Below the pieces are notes generated by a model, which saw only the letters and a list, made by a program, of their open reading frames with translations, ran no database searches and was not told where the DNA came from. A stretch of 64,000 nt of DNA, from positions 40,801,391 through 40,865,390 of the forward strand of contig NC_089272.1 in assembly GCF_963678975.1 (NCBI RefSeq). Reading direction: 5' to 3'. The position numbers were made by a program, and so were the translations under genes. Of this stretch, positions 23,338-35,032 are shown one piece after another (position 1 is the stretch's first letter; every line of letters starts with the position of its first letter). The stretch is from Dysidea avara (Eukaryota > Porifera > Demospongiae > Dictyoceratida > Dysideidae).

Positions 23338-25077
23338 CCACGGAGTTATAACACGAAATCCAACTTGGTGTAGCAAGTGCGAGATCGAGATACTCTAATA
23401 GAGCAGTCATCCTAATAGAGCAGTCACCCTGAACAGAATTCAAGAGATCACTTAGAAATAAGTAACCTGTATAGAGATCAGCTACAAACAAGTTACCCTG
23501 TAGAGAGTTCAGCTACAAACAATTCACCCTGTTCAGACATCAGTTAGAAGAAGTTTTCTTGTAGAGAGTTCAGTTACAAACAAATCACCCTGTTGAAAGA
23601 TCAGCTAGAAGATGTCACCTTGTAGATAGTTCAGTTACAAAGAAACCACCATGTAGAGAATTCAGCTACAAACTAGTGACCCTGTAGATACATCAGCTAG
23701 AAGAAGTTACCTTGTAGAGAGTTCAGCTACAAAGAAACCATTCTGTAAAGAGCTCAGCTGCAAACAAATCACCTATACAGAATTCAGCTACAAACAAATC
23801 ACCCTGTAGAGAGATCAGCTAGAAGAAGTTGCCTTGTAGATAGTTCAGCTACAAACAAATCATCCTGTAGAGAGATCAGCTAGAAGAAGTTACCTTGTAG
23901 ATAGTTCAGCTACAAACAATTCACCCTGTACAGAGCTCAGTTAAAAGAGGTTTCCTTGTAGAGAGTTCAGCTACAAAGAAACCATCATGTAGAGAATTCA
24001 GCTGCAAACAAATCACGTGTAGAGAGTTCAGCTACAAACAATTCACCCTGTAAAGAGATCAGCTAGAAGAAGTTACCTTGTAGAGAGTTCAACTACAAAG
24101 AAACCATCATGCAGAGAGTTCAGCTACAAACAAATCACCCTGTAGAAAGATCAGCTATAGAAGAAATCAGCTTGTAGAGAGTTCAGCTACAAAGAAACCA
24201 TCATGTAGAGAGTTCAGCTACAAACAAATCACCCTGTAGAAAGATCAGCTATTGAAGAAATCACCTTGTAGAGAGTTCAGCTACAAAGAAACCATCATGT
24301 AGAGAGTTCAGCTACAAACAAATCGTCCTGTAGAGAGATCAGCTAGAAGAAGTCACCTTGCAGGGAGTTCAGTTACAAAGAAACCACCATGTAGAGAGTT
24401 CAGCTGCAAACAAATCACCTGTAGAGAGTTCAGCTAGAAACAAGTCACCCTGTAGAGAGATCAGCTAGAAACAAGTCACCTTGTAGAGAGTTCAGCTAGA
24501 AGAAATCACATTGTAGAGAGTTCAGCTACAAAGAAACTACCATGTAGAGAGTTCAGCTGCAAACAAATCACCCTGTAGAGAATTCAACTACAAACAAATC
24601 GCCCTGTAGAAAGATTAGCTAGAAGAAGTTACTATGTAGGGAGTTCAGCTACGAACAGATCACCCTGTAGAGAGTTCAGCTACAAACAAATCACCCTGTA
24701 GAGAGTTCAGTTACAAAGAAACCACCATGTAGAGAGTTCAGCTGCAAAAAAATCAATCACTCTGTAGAGAGTTCAGCTAGAAGAAGTCACCTTGTAGAGA
24801 GTTCAGCTGCAAATAAATCAACCTGTAGAGAATTCAGCTACAAACAAATCATCCTGTAGAAAGATCAGCTAGAAGAAGTTACCTTGTAGAGTGTTCAGCT
24901 ACAAAGAAACCACCATGTAGAGAGTTCAGCTGCAAACAAATTACCTGTAGAGAGTTCAGCTAGAAACAAGTCACCCTGTAGAGAGATCAGCTAAAAACAA
25001 GTCACCCTGTAGAGAGTTCAGCTAGAAGAAGTCACATTGTAGAGAGTTCAGCTACAATGAAACTCCCATGTAGAGAG
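23338..25077. repeat. 30-31 bp satellite array 2 and leader
   Basis: It has the same leader (AGCCACGGAGTTATAACACG) and units as array 1. It is interrupted at 25078 by another element and resumes at 26551. Confidence 0.85.
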
Positions 25078-25804
25078 TCAGGTATGTTCAACAGCCAATT
25101 TTGGCAGGTTTTGATAAACCTGCTTTTTGCCAGTTTTGGCAACATTCAGTATCATATTTTTGCCAATTGTGGCATAATTAGGTTTATCCCAGATGTTGGC
25201 AAATTCAGCATTGTCCATACTTTGCCAAATGTAGATCCAACATGTTGCCATTTTTGTCAATCTATTGGGTTCCATATTTTGCAGCTATTGGGTTATTGCC
25301 AAAGTTGGAACAGCCTTAAAAGCAAAGTCTGGCAATGTAAAGAATTTTATTTTGCCATTGTTGGCAATTTACGAAATGCAACTTCAAAGTAGTGACAACA
25401 ACATAATTAATGTAAAAGTTACTGAGCTTCCAAAACTGGCTCTTTTAAGCCCAAATTTGGCAGGACCATTTTTGTCAAATTTGGCAATAATTTGTGACCC
25501 CCCATTATTGCCAACATTGGCATTATGTGGGATCTGAATTATTGCAAAACAATAGAGCAACATATTTTCCTTGGCAAGCTAAGGAGAGTATACACCACTT
25601 TGTCATGGAACCAGTAAGTGCTTCAATTTCTCTCACAAGCATCTTAACAGTTATTCCAAAATTGGAAGGTATCAGGTTTTACTTATATAGTGCTGTGTGT
25701 AATCATTGATTGTGGGTTTGAGTTTCCATTTTTGGCAAGAAATAAGATGTTTTTTTATTGCCAAGTACATGCCTACTTCATGCCAATAATGGAATCTTGG
25801 AAAT

Positions 25805-25940
25805 TCTAACTTGCCAATTTTGGAAAATCAAACTTGCCAATTTTGGAAATTCAAACTTGCCAATTTTGGATATTCAAACTTGCCAATTTTGGAAATTCAA
25901 ACTTGCCAATTTTGGAAATTCAAACTTGCCAATTTTGGTT
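25805..25940. repeat. 23 bp tandem repeat inside the TGCCAA-rich element
   Basis: About six units of TTGCCAATTTTGGAAATTCAA plus AC, with a few substitutions. Confidence 0.85.
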
Positions 25941-26159
25941 ATTACAGAACTTGCCCATTTTGGATATTTTATAAGCTTACATTTATAATCTTGCCAACTT
26001 TGGTAGCTATAAAAGCTTCCAATTTTGAAACCCCAAACTGAAATTCAATCTCACAATTAAACAATACCTTTGCAACTATAAAAGGACATGGAATTTATGC
26101 CACTTTTGGAAATATCATAGAGCTGCTAGTGATACATTTTTGAAGCAGCTCTAAAAGTT

Positions 26160-26485
26160 ACCAGTTTTGGCAGCTTATGAAGTTGCCAGTTTTGGCAGCT
26201 TTTGAAGTTGCCACTTTTGGCAGCTTCTGAAGTTGCCAATTTTGGCAGCTTCTGAAGTTGCCAATTTTGGCAGCTTCTGAAGTTGCCAATTTTGGCAGCT
26301 TCTGAAGTTGCCAATTTTGGCAGCTTCTGAAGTTGCCAGTTTTGGCAGCTTTGAAAGGTACCAATTTTGGCAGCTTGTGAAGTTGCCAGTTTTGGCAGCT
26401 TCTGAAGTTGCCAATTTTGGCAGCTTCTGAAGTTGCCAATTTTGGCAGCTTCTGCTGAAGTTGCCAATTTTGGCAGCTTTGAAAG
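26160..26485. repeat. 25 bp tandem repeat inside the TGCCAA-rich element
   Basis: About twelve units of TTTTGGCAGCTTCTGAAG followed by TTGCCAA. Each unit junction contains the near-palindrome TTGCCAATTTTGGCA. Confidence 0.9.
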
Positions 26486-26550
26486 TTGCCAAAAATGGCA
26501 AAAAGTAGGTTTATCAAAACCTGCCAACAATGGGTCAGGAACATACCTCA

Positions 26551-27094
26551 GAGAGTTCAGCTTCAAACAAATCACCCTGTAGAGAACTCAGCTACAAACA
26601 AATATGCAGTGTAAAAAGATCAGCTAGAAGAAGTTACCTTGTAGAGAGTTCAGCTACAAAGAAACTACCATGTAGAGAGTTCAGCTGCAAACAAATCACC
26701 CTGTAGAGAACTCAACTACAAACAAATCGCCCTGTAGAAAGATTAGCTAGAAGAAGTTACTATGTAGGGAGTTCAGCTACGAACAGATCACCCTGTAGAG
26801 AGTTCAGCTACAAACAAATCACCATTTAGAGAGTTCAGCTGCAAACAAATCACCCAGTAGAAAGTTCAGCTATGAACAGATCACCCTGTTGAGAGTTCAG
26901 TTAGAAACAAGTCATCCTGTAGAGAGATCACCTAGAAGTATCGCCTTGTAGAGAGTTCAGCTACCAACAAATCACCTGTAGAGAGTTCAGCTACAAACAA
27001 ATCACCCTGTTGAGAGATCAGCTAGAAGAAGTTACCTTGTAGAGAGTCCAACTACAAAGAAACCATCATGTAGAGAATTCAGCTGCAAACAAAC
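26551..27094. repeat. 30-31 bp satellite array 3 (continuation of array 2)
   Basis: The same units resume after the inserted element. It ends abruptly at CAGCTGCAAACAAA, where NIDO coding sequence begins with no spacer. Confidence 0.8.
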
Positions 27095-27315
27095 CACTGA
27101 CTGGAACTGATAAGATCATTGCACCATATTGGGCTGATGTTGACACTAGAGGAACTGGAGATATTTACTATCGTCAAACCACTGATGATGATCTCCTTGT
27201 TAGAGCAACTGAACAAATAAGAACAGCTTTTCCTAGTTCTCAAGTTGTATCAGTTGAAAACTTATTAGTTGCAACATGGGATAGAGTTGGTTATTTTCCT
27301 GAAGGAACCAATAAG
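27095..27315 (+). pseudogene. Orphan NIDO exon fragment (N-terminal half of nidogen-like domain)
   Basis: The open frame reads PLTGTDKIIAPYWADVD, then TRGTGDIYYRQTTD, and ends GYFPEGTNK with a donor GTAAG at 27316. This is the NIDO half that should precede exon 1552-1777 or 56399-56634: the phase is 0 on both sides and GTNK-VNTFQC joins naturally. No second NIDO half follows within the next 29 kb. Its 5' side is fused directly to the satellite array without an acceptor, so the start of the exon is lost. It is a fragment of a third copy of the receptor gene, or a displaced exon of gene B. Confidence 0.75.
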
Positions 27316-27328
27316 GTAAGATGTTTTT

Positions 27329-27730
27329 TAGTACTGGGCGGTATTAAAAAATAGCAAATGATATACCTTCCATAAAAAGTATCACGGTATTACTAAATAT
27401 CATGGTATCAATGTAAAAGCCATTGATATTGAAGTAACTGCCACTTTACTTCAACAGAAGCACCAAATACCCATGGTAGCTCAGCAAATCTCAGGTACAA
27501 ATTACCACAGACAAACTTGTTTACATAGTTTGGTTAGCTGACTACATCAGCACCTGCCTACAAACATTTGCCACATATCTGGTTACCTTCTAAATATGGG
27601 ATGAAACAAGCCCACAGGGAGGCCATAGTGCCCAGACGGTAAAGCGGTATTAAAAAAGCAAGTGATATCACAACCAGTATCACTTAAATATTACAGATTT
27701 CTAACAATACCGGTATATCGCCCAGCTCTA
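27329..27730. mobile_element. hAT-type MITE with 8 bp target duplication
   Basis: The ends TAGTACTGGGCGGTATT and CCGGTATATCGCCCAGCTCTA are inverted. The TAGxxCTGGGCG-type terminus is characteristic of many metazoan hAT elements. The flanks ATGTTTTT (27321-27328) and ATGTCTTT (27731-27738) form an 8 bp duplication with one mismatch. It is 402 bp with no ORF. Confidence 0.75.
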
Positions 27731-27738
27731 ATGTCTTT

Positions 27739-28560
27739 ATATACACCTTTAGACATGATTTCCATAATAGGTTAGCAAATAATTATAACCGGATTTTTAT
27801 AAAACTGCATACACATTGGACAAATTTAACTAGTGCCAACATATTGGTTTTATGCCTCAATGTTCTTCAAACTTAACAGAATTTCCCTTCTGAATAGTAT
27901 GACAAACTTGATTTCTGATTTTGGAAAGGACCTGGCTTGATCGGAAACAGTGGTCTGCAGGTGGATGGCCTTATACAGCTGGCATGTTGATTTTGCTGCA
28001 TTATTTATCTCTAGCCTTCAATCATTGTCCTTTGAACCTAATTTTTGCCAGCCTCAACACCCTTCTCATCCTCCCTTATGGGAGCTCTTGTGATTAGACC
28101 AGATTATAGTACACTACTCTCAACATTTTAAACTCAACAGACATTATTTTATTGTATATGAAATGTAATAAATTTATGTCTTTTGTGAAAATTTTGCTTA
28201 CTATCCTGTGTGATGATAATGGCTTGAAATCTTTACCTTGAAACTGCTAACGTGCGGTTTGGGTCAGTTTCTGAAATCAAATAAAAAAATTGATACCATG
28301 CACATTATTTAGGCACCTGTGCTTATGATTGTTGTTACATATAGTAGCATCTGCTAGACACATAAAGGAATCAAGTGTATTGTGACACTTATAGTTTGTT
28401 CTATCAGTCTTTTTCTGCCATTTTATTTACATAGCACTAGGTTGCAGTATCGATTCAATTTTGTATAATTATGTATACAGTGGAACCTCTCTTATCCAGG
28501 CAGTGTGGTACATAGCACTGTCCGTATCTCAGAAATGTCCTTAACTAAGAAATACATGCT
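27739..28560. other. Noncoding, no recognised feature
   Basis: AT-rich sequence; TATACAGTGGAACCTCTCTTATCCAG style sequence at 28478 resembles a pogo/Tigger-type terminus but no partner end was found. Confidence 0.4.
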
Positions 28561-28738
28561 AACAAGTATAAGAATTTTTTTTAAAAGTTTGATTAGGGAT
28601 CATATAAAAAAGTAGAGAAACAAGGGAGGTTGCCTACACCTGCAGATGTACTAGTGAACATTTAATCCCTACTTCAGTCAATCCTTCTGTGATCCCTAAC
28701 TAAACTTAAAATTCCAAATTTTTCCTTATACTTGCTTG
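28561..28738. repeat. Imperfect inverted repeat (MITE remnant)
   Basis: AACAAGTATAAGAATTTTTT and AAATTTTTCCTTATACTTGC are inverted, as are GATTAGGGATCA and TGATCCCTAACTA further in. Confidence 0.5.
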
Positions 28739-28766
28739 TTTACCTTTTTGTATAATAATGTTAAAG

Positions 28767-28913
28767 CATTGCCGCGAGTGCTATATGAAAAATAAAGCAC
28801 GAGGCACACAGCTGAGATGGTAATACGTAAACACGAGGCAAAGCCAAGTGCTTTATTAGTGTCAAGGCCAAGCGCCAAGTGTTTTATTTTCATATAGCAC
28901 AAGCAAGGCAATG
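28767..28913. mobile_element. 147 bp palindromic MITE
   Basis: CATTGCCGCGAGTGCTATATG at the left is inverted relative to CATATAGCACAAGCAAGGCAATG at the right. The stem continues through AAATAAAGCAC. No ORF. Confidence 0.65.
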
Positions 28914-28952
28914 TTTTGAATGATTTATGGAACTTTCTAGTCATGTAGCTCA

Positions 28953-29569
28953 CTAGGACCAAGAGTTCATAATATATATGTGTGAGGGGGCATAGGAAAA
29001 GGTACCTATAGAGACTTTTTAACTTTTGAGTAAAAGACAGTAAATTTCCGTTTATTATTAGGTAATTATAGTAAATTACATACATTGGGAAATCACACTT
29101 GCATTTAAATTCTTCATAACTATGTGAAACAATTGAGCATTGACTTGAAATATGAATAGCTGGTGAGTTGTAGAATTCTTTGATTAGCATAACTCAAATT
29201 CCATGTTAACCACTATACGTAGGTTCCTTTTCCTATGCCCCTTCACATATTTAGGAGAGTATCCAACGCCTGTATTGCCCCTTCAAAACGCACTGTGTAA
29301 TAATTGTGCAACATTGTGTAGCATATCTGAATATTTTAGTATAATTTCAGTAAACTCTAACACATGGCTTCGCCTTGAAAGACTTGTTGATAGGCGTTGA
29401 TATACCAAAGCGAAGACCTGCAAGCACTTCAAGGCCCTTATAGCTCTTGAAGCAAGTTAACACCTTTGGCGATAACGACTATTGTGTAACATCATTACCA
29501 GTGCATTTTGAATGGGTAGTACAGTGTTGGATACTCTCCTAAATATATTTATTATGAACTCTTGCTAGG
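28953..29569. repeat. Nested inverted repeat
   Basis: The outer ends CTAGGACCAAGAGTTCATAA and TTATGAACTCTTGCTAG are inverted. An inner pair (GGGGCATAGGAAAAGGTACCT at about 28987 and its inverse at about 29218-29245) is also inverted. Confidence 0.55.
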
Positions 29570-29990
29570 ACTCATAATTAACACGCATTGCTTGAATTAT
29601 TAGCAACCTGGATGAGCCAAAACTAGTTTAACAAAGTAACTCATGCGTAATTCACCATAGTTTGGCATACATGTAGTAGACGTTCATTGTGTATTTTGGC
29701 AGGTTTTGGTCAAAACCCACAATTGATTCTATTGTGACACATGGTGAAATATTGCCGTGATATATCTCCAGGACTTGTCCATTTACATTAACAAACGTAA
29801 CAGCAACGTTACCTTCTACCACCCATCATCAAAGCATTTAGACATTATGTCTATAAAAGCAATCCAGTGGTAGAACGTTGTATTGGCTGGGGTGATTGAC
29901 ATCTCAGCACGGTGAGGGCTTCAGCCTTCACTGGCTTGGGTGATTAGTCATGCTGGCAGGAGTGCCACGGGCTATTAGCCTGCATTAAAG

Positions 29991-30123
29991 CATGTGGGCA
30001 ACTGTGATTTATTGCCCACTAAGAGTGCTTTATTGCACCGCAAAGAGTGATTTATTGTATGATTAAAGCACACTTTGCAGTGCAATAAAGCACTCTTTGT
30101 GGGCAATAAAGCACTGTTTGCCC
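29991..30123. mobile_element. Palindromic MITE rich in ATAAAGCACTCTTTG
   Basis: The left half CATGTGGGCAACTG...GCAAAGAGTG is the inverse of the right half CACACTTTGCAG...CAGTTTGCCC-type sequence, with AATAAAGCAC repeated in both. No ORF. Confidence 0.6.
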
Positions 30124-30210
30124 TAGAGTGTACTTTATGAAATTTAAAGTACACTTTTTCCATTGATATCACCCATGCAAGGTTCTATAAGTAACATGAT
30201 TATGAAAAGA

Positions 30211-30740
30211 TGGTGCCAGAGATACTGAACACGTGCCCCAGCTATCAATTACTAACCCAAAAGTGAGTTAGTCAATATGCTTCTCTTTCAGCTATTTTCA
30301 GTCCGTTACACAGTGCTACAAACAAAGAACAGTAGGAGAAGCGCCTCTGCAATAAATCCAGTCACCACAAATATACAGATGATTCGTGCACCCAAACCAT
30401 CAACTACTGACTGGAAAGTAAGTGGTCATTACGCTTTGCTTTCACCTATTTTCAGCCTGTTATACAGTGATACAAATAATGGACAGTATCAGAAGTGCCT
30501 CTGCAATCAATCCAGTCACCATGGAAAATATGGATGATTCTCATTTACAAAGGTTGAGAAGCCATGCATCACACTACTGTGAATTGACACCTTGGGCAGT
30601 CGGCAAAAAGAAATGGGAAACAAATAAGGACAAAGGTAAGTCCAAGATGCATGCATTGTACGTACTTCAGTATGCCAAAAGGTACATCTCAAGACGAAAT
30701 GATGTTGAAGTCTAGCCATTATTGAATTATGCTTGTCTGA
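30211..30740. repeat. Dispersed repeat family K, copy 2
   Basis: Same layout as 21487-22060: two tandem leader units (30268-30360 and 30421-30525), a short frame ending ALYVLQYAKRYISRRNDVE, and CTTGTCTGAAGG. It runs directly into the hairpin unit that follows. Confidence 0.6.
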
Positions 30741-30771
30741 AGGCATCAGGATGCAGGGATCACTCCGCCAT

Positions 30772-30870
30772 CCAAATACTATATCTATGCAAAGCATAAA
30801 ACTTTAGCGCTTGGCGCGCGCAGCGCGCCAAGCGCTAAAGTTTTATGCTTTGCATAGATATAGTATTTGG
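30772..30870. repeat. Perfect 48 bp-arm palindrome, 3 bp loop
   Basis: CCAAATACTATATCTATGCA at the left and its exact inverse at the right; the centre is GGCGCGC-GCA-GCGCGCC. By eye no mismatch is present in 48 pairs. The second copy at 55045-55143 is identical. Confidence 0.9.
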
Positions 30871-31073
30871 AAGTTGGAATTAATGAATTCCAATTTGCAA
30901 AGTTTATATTTTTAAGTGCTTCCAGTTTTTAATGCGATGGTTACGGTGGTTGCTGTGGCTTATAGGCGATAATTGAAGCCATTGTATACAGACCTTACTG
31001 TAAGATTTTCTAGGTTTTCTGTGTGGGTATTGTTTAAAGGAAGCATGCTAAATGCATTATCTACATTACACAG
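30772..31073. repeat. Hairpin-bearing repeat unit, copy 1
   Basis: It matches the reverse complement of 54838-55143 through the palindrome, GAATTAATGAATTCC and on to ATTATCTACATTA. A perfect hairpin lies at its left end. Confidence 0.75.
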
Positions 31074-31229
31074 CTACAAGATACAGGCTTTGAGCTGCAG
31101 CACTAGCTCCTGCTAAACGTCGAACTATCCTAATAGAACAGTCAGTACAATTATTCATAAAAATGAAGTCATTGTGATTAATGATTTGGCTATAGCTATA
31201 ACCACAAAATAATATGTTTGGAAGCATGA

Positions 31230-31720
31230 TCATGAAGGCTTGCAATTGCAAGATGTGAAGACAGAGACTAGTCATCTAATCAGCGCTACATTGCTTGCAG
31301 TAGCCCAACACTTGCAGCTTCCTGTCAGGATAACTATGCAATTTAAGCGAGGTAGTTTTCAGTGTACATGTAGGACTGTTCAATTTATTGGACCATGTCT
31401 TCTCACTGACCAAAGATATATACTGCTGCTCCTGTGTCAAGTTCCATCACTAGGTGATTGCCATTCAGTTATTAAACAGGCACTTTGTAGCTTTCAGGAA
31501 CTGTTGATGAGACTGAATGTACGTGGATTATGTCGGCAGTGGAATCTTCATCTGAAGGCTCAGTGTTCAGCTGTCGGAGGTCATCATTGTTAATGTGATC
31601 CACTCCATCCATTGCATTTGCCAGACTTTGTTTCTGAGGACTCTTTCTTATGACTGTTGTGACTCTGCTGTGTCCTCCTCTTTCCAGGAGCTTTGCTTCT
31701 GCCAGCTTTAGCAATGTGGT
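31230..31720 (-). pseudogene. Ty3/gypsy-type retrotransposon fragment (gag end to aspartic protease)
   Basis: On the minus strand, a basic Gag-like end (CNNCKRFRTDHIAK) leads into an acidic linker (minus 31714-31472). Two in-frame stops follow, then NGNHLVMELDTGAAVYI, whose DTGA (31427-31438) is the aspartic protease active site. After a frameshift come SEKTW and LQVLG, the C-terminal protease strands usual in Ty3/gypsy Pol. No reverse transcriptase, RNase H, integrase or LTR is present nearby. It is a short decayed remnant with no coding capacity. The family assignment rests on motif order. Confidence 0.75.
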
Positions 31721-31779
31721 CTGTGCGAAAGCGCTTGCAATTGTTGCAAACCAACTAAACTACTCCTCGCCATTTGTTA

Positions 31780-32640
31780 CATTTTAAGTTAACGAACAAG
31801 ATGTATGAATAGATAGTTAACACAGAGCCATAACATGTACAAATTCTAAATATTATATTACAGGCACACATACAGAATATATTGTAAATCAGTTACACAC
31901 ACTTACATCAATAGAAGATTACATCATATGCAATTACAACATTTAAATGTATACAATCACATTGACTATCCTAATGTGTGTGTTACTTTAATTTTAGTTG
32001 TCAGTGAAAATCTGGTTTTCCATCTTTTAAACCTAAACGTTAAGATCAGAATACACATAAAACTTGTTTTATGTTGCTTACCCACATACTAGTTGGTCAG
32101 ATGTAAGGCATAACTACTTGTGGTGTCTCCTCTTCATTGACCTCTCCTTCTCTTATTGACCCCTGCCTCGCACTTGCCTTTTATTTGTCACTTGACATAC
32201 TAGCAGAGAGTTGATGACGAATAGTGGGCATGTCATCCTACAAATGTTTCAGCAGAGTGACTTTGACTGTTCGTCTAGAGTATTTATGATAGCAAGTGTT
32301 TCACAAAATTAATAGTCACTGTATGTGTTACCTCCTTTTTATCCATACTGCTGTCCTGAGATCGACACCATAACCATGAAAATCTTGTTTGAACTTTCTT
32401 TGGGCATAAGGTTCTTGTACAAACTAAATGCAGTAAAGACATTACCACAAAGTGCATACTGACACACTGCTATAACATACCGATGGAAGTGGTTGTTGAA
32501 ATAGTAAAATAGATTGGTGTAGCCAAATGCCAACTGTAATACCTAACACGAAACAGAATTTTTCATACTGTATGTGGCAAGATGTTATACATACATAATA
32601 TAAAGAACTTCGTGTGGGAGGATCATGCTCATGCACATTA
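31780..32640. other. Noncoding, no recognised feature
   Basis: AT-rich; no supported gene or repeat structure on either strand. Confidence 0.4.
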
Positions 32641-32880
32641 CGGGATACTAAGTATTGCAAGATCTAGAGGCTCCCTGCTGTCAGACACCCTGCTATCAGA
32701 CATCCAGAATGTACCCAGGTATCTTGGGATACTAAGTATTATAGGATCTAGAAGCTTCCCACTATCAGACATCCTGGGATGTACTCAGGTATCTCGGCAT
32801 ACTTAGTATTGTAGGATCTAGTGGATCCATGCTATGAGACATCCTGGGATATACTCAGGTATCTCGGGATACTAAGTATA
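32641..32880. repeat. About 83 bp tandem repeat, three units
   Basis: Units start GGGATACTAAGTATTG and pass through GGATCTAG, ATCAGACATCCTGGGATG and ACTCAGGTATCT. The first unit has an extra internal duplication (CTGTCAGACACCCTGCTATCAGACATC). Confidence 0.8.
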
Positions 32881-34489
32881 ATGACTTCAGACACACTGAT
32901 ATGAATATTTAAAGTATCCTTTTAGAACTTCATGAGGTGACAAAGTTGCACTAGTTCAAAAGCAGCTCTCAAGATGCATGCTCAACCTCCTCTGGTCCCA
33001 GGTCATTGACCATCCTTTCATATTCCCATGCTCACCTGAGCGGTGACCTTCAACTCCTTCACTTTAGTTTAAAAGTATTAGTGTAACTCCTTCACAAAAG
33101 TGCACTCTTGTAAGATAGGGTATAGCTACTGTAGATAATGTATATAGGTTTCATCACTTTTGCAGGATTTTATCACTAAAAGCTTGATATATCGGTCATT
33201 ATGTGATGTATAAGGGTCATTTGTCAATTTAAATATAATGTACCTTGAATAACACCTTCTATGAAATTTTTGAGCCTGGTGGGTGGGTCCTCGCGAAAAT
33301 AGGTTTTACGTCAATTTTTACAGTAATTCCCCTTTGAAGCATTGTTTTCATGTTTAAATGGTGTGAGATGTCGTAAATGTCACAAAGGAGCTTTAAAATG
33401 TGTAACAGAACATGTGGGTGTGTCTTGTGGTCAGAATATGGACTTGAAATTGGGAGCAGATTTCACAGCTATTATTTCCGACTGGATATCAGTTCTGATG
33501 TTTGAAACTTATTTAATGGGTAAAGGTACTGTGTGTCTACGCATGCGTGAAAAATTGTGGTCAAGGAGGAGTTTCATTTTGAGATATCGATTTCCGTAAA
33601 AATTGCTAGATCTTCCATTCTATCAAGTTACCTTTTAATAGAACACTCCCACAACACATATGTACACCATACACCGACCAACTACCTGACAACATGTTAC
33701 TATGTGGTTCTGGTCACAAAACATAACCATCGGCATTTCCAAGTACTGCAAGTAGTGATGTTCTATTTGGTTATGAGCAGAGCAGAACTTGGCCTCCTGT
33801 CCACCTTATTTGGATGCTATGGGAAGCCATATGAGGCAACTACACAATTTTTTTACACCTTTCACATATATATACAGAAACGAATGTTGTGTGGTGCACT
33901 TAATGATAGCTTAATTTACCCAAGCATATTGTATGTTACAAAGGTATGTTTCTTATGTGAAGCCATATAGTTTCATTTGATTAACCATCGTGATTATTAT
34001 ATATACAAGTAGATCGATCACTATTAAGTATTATAATGCACATCGTACTGTTTTTTTTTAATCACTTAATATTATAAGAAGTACGTACGAATGTATTATG
34101 CATCACTACACTATTATGTCACAATATTGATAATGAACAGATCTGGTGATGACAAACTTGGCACGACCACTGCATCAATACACCTCCATCGAAGAGACAC
34201 TACTTCAAAGTTATTTAGTGTGCAACGGATTAGGTAAAACAAGTAAGTGTAAAAGAGGGACTCACTATGTACGATAGCACATCCACTCAATAGCACACTC
34301 AATCATTGTGTCATGGAGAAGTGGTAGATACAAAAAAGGCTTGGTTGATACCAACATTTCGTTGCTACGTATATGGAATACATTCAGAAGCAACGACATG
34401 CTTGTAACAAGCAACCCTAAGTGATGAATCTCATCTGTAAGTAAAAGAGATATAAATAATATAGTCCACTGGAGTGTATGCATGTGTGT
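32881..34489. other. Noncoding, no recognised feature
   Basis: Short open frames (for example 33342-33599) show no family motif and no splice context. No repeat structure noted. Confidence 0.4.
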
Positions 34490-34567
34490 GTTGTGTGTGT
34501 GTAGATATGTGTGCGCATGTGTGTAGTGTGTGTGTGCATGCGTGAATGTAGTGTGGTATGTGTAGTG

Positions 34568-34642
<75 letters not shown>

Positions 34643-34810
34643 TGTGTATGTGTACATGTACATGTATAGTGTGCGTGTGTGTAATATGTGTGTCTTTCTA
34701 GTTGGGTGTGTGTTATGTGCGTGTGATGTGGTGTGGTGTGTGTTGGGTCATGTAAGTGTGTATACAGTATGTATGCATGAATTTGTGTCTGTAGTATGTG
34801 TACATGCAAG
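34490..34810. repeat. GT-rich microsatellite region
   Basis: A pure (GT)n run from about 34569 to 34640 lies in a longer interrupted GT/ATGT tract. Frames through it read CV or HT repeats and are not genes. Confidence 0.9.
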
Positions 34811-35032
34811 TGTCTCTAGATATTAATGTGTACCAAAAATTATATTTTACAATAGCTCATACACTGTATTCTAACATGTATGTTATATGTTACAATAATA
34901 TATGTACCTTTCAATATAGTTGCTGCTTGAAATCATTGTAGCACTGTCAGACATACACATATTTATCAGATAATTTTTTTTTACAGCAATGAATCTGTAA
35001 TAAGGAGTGACAAAGCCACGTGAAATCCTGAC

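Larger units (their letters stand above)
25078..26550. mobile_element. TGCCAA/TTGGCA-rich inverted-terminal element inside the satellite array
   Basis: The ends TCAGGTATGTTC and GAACATACCTCA are inverted, the inner ends (TTTTGGCAGGTTTTGATAAAC) are also inverted, and the array's GAGAG is duplicated on both sides (25073-25077 and 26551-26555). The interior is dominated by TTGCCAA and TTTTGGCA words. No transposase is visible. Open frames on the minus strand are a by-product of the 25 bp repeat lacking stops. Confidence 0.8.

Noticed and set aside
26126-26575. Minus-strand ORFs of 108-149 codons with KLPKLATSEAAKIGNF repeats
   Set aside because: By-product of the 25 bp repeat; three frames are open at once and the peptides simply repeat the unit.
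28478-28520. pogo/Tigger-like terminus (CAGTGGAACCTCTCTTATCC)
   Set aside because: No inverted partner end or TA duplication pair could be found in the window.
31240-31593. 117-codon plus-strand ORF
   Set aside because: It overlaps the minus-strand protease remnant, which has the recognisable DTGA motif; the plus frame is a shadow.
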